Shown here in pieces: positions 26,447 to 33,049 of a DNA stretch of 64,000 bases; position 1 is the first letter of the stretch, and each line of letters begins with the position of its first letter. This stretch comes from UBA2991 sp965221735. Lineage in GTDB: Bacteria > Chloroflexota > Dehalococcoidia > Tepidiformales > Tepidiformaceae. The translations under genes were made by a program, and so were the position numbers. The DNA is taken from contig OZ244910.1 of assembly GCA_965221735.1 (NCBI GenBank), forward strand, positions 2,728,001 to 2,792,000, written 5' to 3'. Below the pieces are notes generated by a model. The model saw only the letters and a program-made list of their open reading frames with translations, was not told the origin of the DNA and did not search any database.

Positions 26447-27625
26447 ATGGCGACGGTCGTCGAGCGGATCAAGGTCATCGATGCGGACAGCCACATCTCG
26501 GAGCCTGAGGACCTGTGGACGAGCCGGGTATCGCGCCAGAAGTGGGGCGACCTCGTCCCGCACGTGAAGTTCGACCCGGAGATCAACGAGGACCGCTGGT
26601 TCATGGGCGGCCGGCCCGCGGGTCCGACGGCGAGCGCGGCGATGGCGGGCTGGACGGATCCGCCGCCGAACCACCCACCCTCCCTGCCGCAGGCCGACCA
26701 CGGGGCGTTCAGCGTGGGCGCGCGGCTCCAGCGCATGGACGAGTACGGCATCCACTCGCAGGTGATCTATCCGAACGTGGGCGGGTTCGGCTCGGGGAAC
26801 TTCCTGCGGCTGAAGGAGCCGGAGTTGATGAAGGAGTGCGTCCGCGCCTACAACGACTTCCTCATCGACTGGACGGAGCCCGCGAGCGAGCGCTTCATCC
26901 CGATCATGGCGACGCCGTTCTGGGACGTGGAGCTGTGCCTGGAGGAGATGCGCCGGGCGAAGGATCGGGGCCACCGGGGCATCCTGATGACGAGCCAGCC
27001 GCACTCCTTCGACTTCCCCCACATCACCGACCCGCACTGGGACCCGCTCTGGGCGCAGGCGCAGGAGCTGGGGCTCTCGATCAACTTCCACATCGGCTCG
27101 GGCGACCTCTCGGTGATCCGTGACGCGAATGTGAACAACGGACGGCAGGCGGCGTACGCGAAGGCGACGGTTCAGATCTTCCTGGACAACTCGACGGCGA
27201 TGATGGACGTGATCCTGTCGGGCATCTGCCACCGCTACCCGGACCTGAAGTTCGTCTCGGTGGAGAGCGGCGTGGGCTGGGTTCCGTTCCTGCTGGAGGC
27301 GATGGACTGGCAGTGGGTGAACAGCGGCTGCCGCGAGGAACACCCGGAGATGGACCTGCTGCCGAGCGAGTACTTCAAGCGGCAGTGCTACGCCTGCTTC
27401 TGGTTCGAGCGGGGCAGCGCGATCAGGGCGATCGAGCAGATCGGGGCGGACAACATCCTCTACGAGACGGACTTCCCGCACCCGACGAGCATGTCGCCGG
27501 GGCCGAACTCGGTCGCGATCTACCCCAGGGACTTCATCGAGCAGGAGCTGAGCGGCCTGCCCGAGGACACGCTGCGCAAGATCCTCCACGACAACTCGGC
27601 GAAGGTGTACGGGGTAGGGGAGTGA
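26447..27625 (+). CDS. Amidohydrolase (amidohydro-2, ACMSD-like TIM barrel)
   Basis: The ATG at 26447 has GGGGAGGG upstream and gives 392 residues. The first metal motif is VIDADSHISEP (D-x-D-x-H variant), then NFHIGSGD with the second His, VSVESGVGWVPFLLEAMDW, and NILYETDFPHPTS with the last Asp. These are the marks of the ACMSD-like decarboxylase/hydrolase group, very common in soil and marine catabolic gene sets. The GTG of the next gene overlaps its stop, so it is co-translated with an M20 peptidase. Confidence 0.9.
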   Translation: MATVVERIKVIDADSHISEPEDLWTSRVSRQKWGDLVPHVKFDPEINEDRWFMGGRPAGPTASAAMAGWTDPPPNHPPSLPQADHGAFSVGARLQRMDEYGIHSQVIYPNVGGFGSGNFLRLKEPELMKECVRAYNDFLIDWTEPASERFIPIMATPFWDVELCLEEMRRAKDRGHRGILMTSQPHSFDFPHITDPHWDPLWAQAQELGLSINFHIGSGDLSVIRDANVNNGRQAAYAKATVQIFLDNSTAMMDVILSGICHRYPDLKFVSVESGVGWVPFLLEAMDWQWVNSGCREEHPEMDLLPSEYFKRQCYACFWFERGSAIRAIEQIGADNILYETDFPHPTSMSPGPNSVAIYPRDFIEQELSGLPEDTLRKILHDNSAKVYGVGE

Positions 27626-28938
27626 CCGTCACCGAGCCGCGGGTCGACTGGGACGCCGCGTTCGAAGAGGCGCTTGGCATCCTGCAGGAGTACCTGCGCA
27701 TCGACACGTCGAACCCGCCGGGACGGGAGCGGCTGGCGTGCGACTTCCTGGGGGGCATCCTCGAGCGCGAGGGGGTCGCCTACGAGCTGTTCGACCCGGG
27801 CGAGGACCGCGTCTCGCTGCGGGCGGTGCTCAAGGGCGACGGCAGCCGCCCGCCGCTGATGCTGCTGAACCACACGGACGTGGTGCCGGTCGAGCGGGAG
27901 TACTGGGACGAGGAACCGTTCGCGGGAATCATCCGGAACGGGGAGATCTGGGGGCGGGGGACGCTCGACATGAAGGGGCTGGGGGTGGCGGAGCTACTGA
28001 CGTTCGTGCTGCTGAAGCGCGCGGGCGTGCCGCTGGCGCGCGACATCGTGTTCCTGGCGGTGGCGGACGAGGAGGCGGGCGGTCTGCTCGGCATCGAGTG
28101 GCTGGCGGAGCACCACCCGGAGGCGCTGGAGGCGGAGTTCGTCATCAACGAGGGCGGGGGCGGCTCGACGGAGCTGTTCGGCGTGAAGCGTCCGGTCTTC
28201 ACGGTGACGACGGCGGAAAAGGGCCCGCTCTGGCTGCGAATCGTGGCGGAAGGGCGAGCGGGGCACGGTTCGGTGCCACACAACGACAACCCCCTCGACC
28301 GGCTCGTGCGCGCGCTGGGGAAGCTGCAGGAGTGGGAGCGAAAAGCACAGCTCTCGCCGGTGCTGGAGGAGTACTTCGAGCGGCTCGAGCGGGCCGGGAT
28401 CTACAGCGGCGGCACGTCGCTCAAGCAGCTGGAGCAGACAGCGGCGACCGACGTGCGCGTGCGCGCCCTGCTGACGAACACGATCAGCGCGACGACAGCG
28501 ACGGCGGGGATGAAGCACAACGTCATCCCCGGGCGGGCGGAGGCGACGATCGACTGCCGCCTGCTGCCGGGCGTCGACCCGGACTCCTTCGAGGCGGAGG
28601 TGACGCGCGTCATCGACGACCCCAAGGTGCGGCTCGAGCGGGTGTTCGCGGGAGCGTCGGACACGAGCCCGCACGACACGGAGCTGTTCGCGACGATCGA
28701 GTCGGTGGTGCGGGAGCTGGTCGAGGACGCGGTGGTGACGCCGGGCGTGACGGCGGGGTTCACGGACAGCCGCGTGTTCCGTAACCAGGGCGTGGTCGCC
28801 TACGGGTTCTCGGGCGGGCTCACCCCACCGAGCCTGGCGCGAACCGTGCACGGCCACAACGAGCGCATGACGCTCGACAGCTTCCGGCTGAGCTGCCAGA
28901 TGATCTACGAGGTCACGCGGCGGATGTGCGCGGCGTAG
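27622..28938 (+). CDS. M20-family metallopeptidase/deacylase
   Basis: The start is the GTG at 27622 that overlaps the amidohydrolase stop, giving 438 residues. Metal ligands are visible in LLNHTDVVPVE, WGRGTLDMKG and AVADEEAGG, and the dimerisation lid carries GRAGHGSVPHNDNPLDR. It should remove an N-acyl group or cleave a small dipeptide in the cytoplasm using two metal ions. Together with the thiolase-like pair and the amidohydrolase it could form one catabolic transcript. Confidence 0.92.
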   Translation: MTVTEPRVDWDAAFEEALGILQEYLRIDTSNPPGRERLACDFLGGILEREGVAYELFDPGEDRVSLRAVLKGDGSRPPLMLLNHTDVVPVEREYWDEEPFAGIIRNGEIWGRGTLDMKGLGVAELLTFVLLKRAGVPLARDIVFLAVADEEAGGLLGIEWLAEHHPEALEAEFVINEGGGGSTELFGVKRPVFTVTTAEKGPLWLRIVAEGRAGHGSVPHNDNPLDRLVRALGKLQEWERKAQLSPVLEEYFERLERAGIYSGGTSLKQLEQTAATDVRVRALLTNTISATTATAGMKHNVIPGRAEATIDCRLLPGVDPDSFEAEVTRVIDDPKVRLERVFAGASDTSPHDTELFATIESVVRELVEDAVVTPGVTAGFTDSRVFRNQGVVAYGFSGGLTPPSLARTVHGHNERMTLDSFRLSCQMIYEVTRRMCAA

Positions 28939-28950
28939 TGGCCATCGGGC

Positions 28951-29238
28951 TCAGATTCCATAGATGAACGCCGCGACGGATAGGGCCACGAATGCCACCG
29001 CCAGCACCGCCGCCACAGAGGTGTACAGCACGCGGTAGAAGACTGACTGCTCCGAGTGTTCAAGCCACGGGTACAGAATCGCCCACAGCAGCACGACCGG
29101 CGCCCGGGCCAGCACGAGCACTTCGTCCCGGAAGAACCGCCACAGCGCCGGAGCCTGGGAGGGCACGGCTTCGCGACTGCGCTTGCTTTCCTGAACCCGC
29201 TGCCAGCGCTCCCGTTCCGTCCGGAAGTCGGGCTCCAT
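28951..29238 (-). CDS. Small membrane protein, first of three related copies
   Basis: From the ATG at 29238 there are 95 residues. The N terminus is MEPDFRTERERWQRVQESKR, soluble and charged, followed by a hydrophobic segment (VLVLARAPVVLLWAILYPWL) and a C-terminal helix (TSVAAVLAVAFVALSVAAFI). The first 20 residues resemble the start of the gene at 29492-29713, and the C-terminal helix resembles the one at 29280-29465. I do not recognise the family. Confidence 0.65.
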   Translation of the reverse strand: MEPDFRTERERWQRVQESKRSREAVPSQAPALWRFFRDEVLVLARAPVVLLWAILYPWLEHSEQSVFYRVLYTSVAAVLAVAFVALSVAAFIYGI

Positions 29239-29279
29239 GCCGATCAGTGTGACAGACCGGCCGCGGGGGTGGACTCGGA

Positions 29280-29465
29280 TTACCGGAGCGCCGCCCCACC
29301 AACGACCATGGCACACGCCACGAGCAAGCCGACGAGGACGGCCGCCAGCACCACGACGGCGGCACTCGTGAGCACTCGCCGCCACACCGGTGCGTCAGGC
29401 TCGTGCCACCAGAAAACTAGCCCCAGGAGCGCCGCGAGAAGGCTGCGCCAGTGCCACCACCGCAC
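29280..29465 (-). CDS. Short membrane protein, likely truncated copy of its neighbours
   Basis: A GTG at 29465 opens 61 residues: RWWHWRSLLAALLGLVFWW, then VWRRVLTSAAVVVLAAVLVG. The second part aligns with FYRVLYTSVAAVLAVAFVAL of the gene at 28951. The charged N-terminal MEPDF-type block is missing. It may be a decayed copy or a frame that starts further upstream at an unusual codon. Confidence 0.45.
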   Translation of the reverse strand: MRWWHWRSLLAALLGLVFWWHEPDAPVWRRVLTSAAVVVLAAVLVGLLVACAMVVGGAALR

Positions 29466-29491
29466 AGCAGGACTGTAGTCCGGCCGCGGGG

Positions 29492-29713
29492 CTAGCCGTT
29501 GAGGATGGCGTCCAGGGCGAAGAGGGCGACGACGGCGGCAATCAAGGCCAAGCTGAGGAGGCCGTAGAGCGCCTTCATCCAGAGGGGCAGTCCAAGCGCG
29601 CCGTTCCAGAACCAGACGATGACCTGGTTCCACAAGGGCACCTCGCCACGCCCGCGCTCGCGCAGGTACGCGTCGCGCCAGCGATCCTGTTCGGACTCGA
29701 AGCCGGGCACCAT
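29492..29713 (-). CDS. Small membrane protein, third related copy
   Basis: This 73-residue protein begins MVPGFESEQDRWRDAYLRER, which matches the charged start of the protein at 28951-29238 in pattern (M-x-P-x-F-x5-RW). Two hydrophobic segments follow (QVIVWFWNGALGLPLWMKAL and LLSLALIAAVVALFALDAIL). The function is unknown. Confidence 0.6.
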   Translation of the reverse strand: MVPGFESEQDRWRDAYLRERGRGEVPLWNQVIVWFWNGALGLPLWMKALYGLLSLALIAAVVALFALDAILNG

Positions 29714-29750
29714 GCGAGTCAGTATGGCAGGCCCGGCGTGCGGGGTGGCG

Positions 29751-30611
29751 CTAGTCCCAGGGGTCGCCGGGGTTGATCGGCTTGCCGCGGCCCTCGGGGT
29801 CGAACTCGTCCATGGGCCAGGGGCCGGGCGAGTAGCCGCGGCTGGCGGTCAGGCCGCCGTCGAGCGGCAGGATGGCGCCGGTCACGTACTGGGAGGCGTC
29901 GGAAGCGAGGAAGACGATGGGGCCGACGAGGTCCTCGATCTGGCCGATGCGGCGCATGGGGGTGCGCCCTTCGAGCATCTCCATGACGCCGCTCTGGATG
30001 AGGCCCTCGTGGGTCATGGGGGTGTCGAAGACGGTGGGGGCGAGGGCGTTCACGCGGATGCCGCGGTCGCCCCACTCGGTGGCGAGGAACTCGGTGAGGC
30101 GGGTGACGCCGCCCTTGGCGGCGAAGTAGCCGGGGGTGCGCCCCTCGAAGCCGCCGACGCCGAAGATGGAGCTGAGGTTGATGATGTTGCCGTGGCCCTG
30201 GCGGAGGAAGTACTGGGCGGCGGCGCGGCAGCAGTACCAGAGCCCGGTCAGGTCGGTCTCGACGATCTGGCGGAACATGTCGTTGTCGGAGTGCTCGGCG
30301 CGCCAGGCGCTGAGGTCGGAGATGCCGGCGTTGTTGATGAGCACGTCGACGGTGCCGAACTCGTCCCAGGCGGCCTTCATCAGGTTCTCGACCTGTTCGT
30401 AGTCGGTGACGTCGCAGGCGACGGGGAGGAAGCGGCGGCCTTTGGCCTCGACCATGGCGGCGGTATCCCCGAGGCGATCGAGGCTGCGCGAGGTGCCGAC
30501 GATGTTGGCGCCGCGTTCCGAGAGGGCGTCCGCCCAGGTGACACCGAACCCGTAGCTCGCGCCGGTGACGATGACCGTCTTGCCTTCCATCGAGAACACG
30601 TCGTCTGACAT
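29751..30611 (-). CDS. Short-chain dehydrogenase/reductase (SDR)
   Basis: From the ATG at 30611 there are 286 residues. TGASYGFGV is the cofactor loop, LINNAGIS the structural motif, and the active site is Ser in INLSSIFG with YFAAK (Y-x3-K). The C terminus has the common GAILPLDGGLTASRG. The enzyme should oxidise or reduce a secondary alcohol or ketone with NAD(P). It is divergent from the unrecognised gene at 30728 and shares its upstream region. Confidence 0.93.
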   Translation of the reverse strand: MSDDVFSMEGKTVIVTGASYGFGVTWADALSERGANIVGTSRSLDRLGDTAAMVEAKGRRFLPVACDVTDYEQVENLMKAAWDEFGTVDVLINNAGISDLSAWRAEHSDNDMFRQIVETDLTGLWYCCRAAAQYFLRQGHGNIINLSSIFGVGGFEGRTPGYFAAKGGVTRLTEFLATEWGDRGIRVNALAPTVFDTPMTHEGLIQSGVMEMLEGRTPMRRIGQIEDLVGPIVFLASDASQYVTGAILPLDGGLTASRGYSPGPWPMDEFDPEGRGKPINPGDPWD

Positions 30612-30633
30612 AGCGAAACCCTCCGGGACGGGG

Positions 30634-30639
30634 ATTGTA
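30634..30639 (-). promoter_or_regulatory. -10-like hexamer TACAAT
   Basis: TACAAT on the minus strand lies 22 bases before the SDR ATG at 30611. GGAGGG follows it in the leader. Confidence 0.45.
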
Positions 30640-30691
30640 CGGACGGTTCCGTTGCGCGCACGGCGTTCACGCGGGCGGGCCGTGCAGGGCG

Positions 30692-30697
30692 TATCCT
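30692..30697 (+). promoter_or_regulatory. -10-like hexamer TATCCT
   Basis: TATCCT lies 30 bases before the ATG at 30728. The leader holds CCGGAGG as ribosome-binding site. Confidence 0.45.
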
Positions 30698-30727
30698 GCG
30701 CCCGCACGAACCGCCGGAGGTATCCGC

Positions 30728-31945
30728 ATGTCCCCAAAGCGCGTCCTGACCGAATTGGATGAGTACCCCCGCCACCAGACGATCGACACGTTCGACATCA
30801 TCGCGAACCCGAGCCCGGGCTGGAGCGACGGCTACTGGCACTGCATCGGGGACCCCGACGGCGAGGTGAACCTGATCACCGCGCTGCGGCTCTACCACAA
30901 CACGAACACGATCGACGCCTACTCGATCCTGAGCACGGGCGACGGGAAGCAGTACAACGTGCGCGCGACGCGCCGCCTGCGGCCCGACATCGACGACCTG
31001 ACGGTGGGGCCGTTCTCGCAGGAGATCATCCGGGGGCTGCGAACGCTGCGGCTGGGGCTGGAGGAGACGGACGTGGACTGCTCCTTCGACATCCTCTGGG
31101 AGAGCTCGGCGCCACCGTACGACGAGTGCCCCGGCGTGAAGATGTACCAGGACGGCAGGATGGTGGGCGAGCGCTCGAACCTGGTGCAGCTCGGGTGGCT
31201 CTCGGGCTGGATCAAGGTCGGCGGCAAGGAGTACCGCTTCGACGTGGACGACGGCTGGGTGGGGGCGAAAGACCACTCCTGGGGCCAGGCGAACACGGGC
31301 GAGGGCGAGCAGCCGAACCGCCACGCGGCCCCGCCGCTGGAGCGGCGATCGGTCTGGGGGAAGCCGGGAGCGCGCTGGTGGGCGCTCGTGCGGTTCCCGG
31401 ACCGCTCGATGTACTGCTCGTTCCGGCACCACACCGACGGGACGATCGTGGCCTCGGGCACGGGCGGCGGGAACCTGCCGGAATACGGCCGGGTTCACAG
31501 CCGCATCGACTACCCGTACGACTCCGGCAAGGAGGGCTGGGCCTACACGGACGTGGACGTGGTGAGCACGGAGTTCGAGGACGGTTTCCCGCGGCTGAAG
31601 AGCGCGCGGCTGGACCTGACGCGTCCGGACGGGGGCGTGGACCGCTTCCTGCTGGAGACGGTGAGCAAGCCCGTCTACATGCAGGGTGGCGGCTACTGGG
31701 GCGGCTGGGACGATGGTCTGGGGCGCGGCGTCTACCGGGGCGACCAGGTCGAGGGGGAGGTCTGGGACGTCTCCCACCCGGTGATCGTGCGGGACATGGA
31801 CGGGAACGAGGTGAAGCAGCGGCCGGGCGGCCACTTCGCCGAGCTGTACACCCGCTACACGAACCTCGACGACCCCAACGACGTGGGTCTCGGGCTGCAG
31901 GAGTGCGTGTTCGCCCAGGAGTACCAGGGCATCAAGGCGATGTAG
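30728..31945 (+). CDS. Protein of unknown function, possibly AttH/lipocalin-like
   Basis: The ATG at 30728 gives 405 residues. The sequence is rich in aromatic residues and beta-strand-like stretches: PSPGWSDGYWHCIGDPDGEVN, SSAPPYDECPGVKMYQDGRM, DDGWVGAKDHSWGQ and GGGYWGGWDDG in pattern. Paired halves with KDHSWG-type motifs are seen in AttH/CrtC-like proteins, so a two-domain lipocalin-like fold is possible. No signal peptide is present. The stop codon lies at the first base of a palindromic repeat element. Confidence 0.7.
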   Translation: MSPKRVLTELDEYPRHQTIDTFDIIANPSPGWSDGYWHCIGDPDGEVNLITALRLYHNTNTIDAYSILSTGDGKQYNVRATRRLRPDIDDLTVGPFSQEIIRGLRTLRLGLEETDVDCSFDILWESSAPPYDECPGVKMYQDGRMVGERSNLVQLGWLSGWIKVGGKEYRFDVDDGWVGAKDHSWGQANTGEGEQPNRHAAPPLERRSVWGKPGARWWALVRFPDRSMYCSFRHHTDGTIVASGTGGGNLPEYGRVHSRIDYPYDSGKEGWAYTDVDVVSTEFEDGFPRLKSARLDLTRPDGGVDRFLLETVSKPVYMQGGGYWGGWDDGLGRGVYRGDQVEGEVWDVSHPVIVRDMDGNEVKQRPGGHFAELYTRYTNLDDPNDVGLGLQECVFAQEYQGIKAM

Positions 31946-32040
31946 TGAGTAGTGGATGGTGAATAGTGAATAGTCCGCCCACCGCCCCACGGGGGGAGCA
32001 GGCGGGGACTAGCCACCAGCCACTAGTCACCATTCACTAG
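31943..32040. repeat. Palindromic heptamer-repeat element, copy 1
   Basis: The left arm (31943-31976) is built of degenerate TAGTGAA-type heptamers and ends in AGTCCGCC. The right arm (about 32001-32040) is the reverse-complement pattern, GGCGGGGACTAG then CCACTAGTCACCATTCACTA. The core is GC-rich. The whole is an imperfect palindrome of about 98 bases that begins within the stop codon of the upstream gene. A related copy lies at 32385-32500. Confidence 0.75.
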
Positions 32041-32044
32041 CGGG

Positions 32045-32332
32045 CTACATGCCCGGCAGGATCACCAGGGTTCCGGGGGCGCCTTCGATGCGGAGGCCGC
32101 GGACGGCTGCGTAGTCGTCGGAGTTGTACCAGGCCTTAGCGGTCTCGACGTCGGCGAACTCGATGAGGACGAAGCGGTTGTTCGGGACTTCCCCCTCGAT
32201 GACCTCGGGCTCCTCGGTGTAGGCGAGCACGTTGGCGTTGAACGGGGCGAGGCTTCCGCCCGCTCCGGCGAGGTACTGGTTGAGCTTGTCGCGGTCTTCG
32301 ACCCGACCCTGCGCGAGCACGTATGCGGCCAT
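32045..32332 (-). CDS. DUF1330-family protein
   Basis: The ATG at 32332 follows AGGAGG and gives 95 residues. YVLAQGRVEDRDKLNQYLAG at the start and FVLIEFADVETAKAWYNSDDYAAVRGLR later are the DUF1330 pattern, a small ferredoxin-like dimer fold related to Dabb proteins. The function is unknown. The gene sits alone between two palindromic repeat elements. Confidence 0.9.
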   Translation of the reverse strand: MAAYVLAQGRVEDRDKLNQYLAGAGGSLAPFNANVLAYTEEPEVIEGEVPNNRFVLIEFADVETAKAWYNSDDYAAVRGLRIEGAPGTLVILPGM

Positions 32333-32384
32333 GGGGATCCTCCTGAGATGCGCGTGAATGCCGGGGAATGCTACCAGCGATCTC

Positions 32385-32500
32385 GTGAATAGTGAGTAGT
32401 GAATAGTGAATGGTCCCCACTCCGCCGCTCCGCTGAGGGTGGCGGCCGTGCGGGGACTCACCACCAGCCACTACCCACTATTCACCAGCCACTAATTCAC
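32385..32500. repeat. Palindromic heptamer-repeat element, copy 2
   Basis: The left arm (32385-32417) reads GTGAATA GTGAGTA GTGAATA GTGAATG then GTCCCC. The right arm (32451-32500) is the inverse pattern with CCACTACCCACTATTCACC. The YqgE stop codon at 32492-32494 lies inside the right arm. With copy 1 it brackets the DUF1330 gene. Confidence 0.75.
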
Positions 32501-33049
32501 GCCCGGCTCGGCGGGGTGGGTGGCGAAGCGGGCGAGCTCGCCGCCCTGGCGGCGGAGGACGTCGCGCCAGAGGTCGGCGGGAGCGGGGGCGAAGGGGTCG
32601 CCGGGGAGGGCATCGACGATGAACCAGCCGTGGGTCGCGATCTCGCCCTCGAGCTGGCCCGCGCCCCAGCCGGCGTAGCCGGCGAAGAAGCGCATGCGGC
32701 CGAGGCGGCCCTCGAAGTGGTCGGGACCCTTGCCGGGATCGACGAGGCCGAGGCCGGGGACGATGCGCAGGCCCCAGCGGTCGACGGGCATGTCGTCACC
32801 GGTCGCCATGGCGAAGACGGAGGTGGTGGAGACGGGACCGCCACGGAAGAGGACGGCGGGCTCGACCGCGTGGCCGTCCCACTCGGGGAGGTGGCCGGTG
32901 ACCGTCTCGCCGTTCATGGCGTGGTTGAGGACGAGGCCGAAGGCGCCTTCCTGGTCGTGCGCGCAGAGGAGGACCACGGTGCGCCAGAAGTTCGGGTCCT
33001 CGATGTTTGGCGTGGCGACGAGCAGACGGCCGGTGTGGAAGTCGGGCAT
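32492..33049 (-). CDS. YqgE/AlgH-family (UPF0301) protein
   Basis: The protein has 185 residues. HTGRLLVATPNIEDPNFWRTVVLLCAHDQEGAFGLVLN is the family start in pattern, with GPVSTTSVFAM and RFFAGYAGWGAGQLEGE later. The family is cytoplasmic and its molecular role is not settled. Its ATG overlaps the stop of the double CaiB gene (ATGA). The last codons lie inside a repeat element, so the C terminus may have been altered by that insertion. Confidence 0.93.
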   Translation of the reverse strand: MPDFHTGRLLVATPNIEDPNFWRTVVLLCAHDQEGAFGLVLNHAMNGETVTGHLPEWDGHAVEPAVLFRGGPVSTTSVFAMATGDDMPVDRWGLRIVPGLGLVDPGKGPDHFEGRLGRMRFFAGYAGWGAGQLEGEIATHGWFIVDALPGDPFAPAPADLWRDVLRRQGGELARFATHPAEPGVN

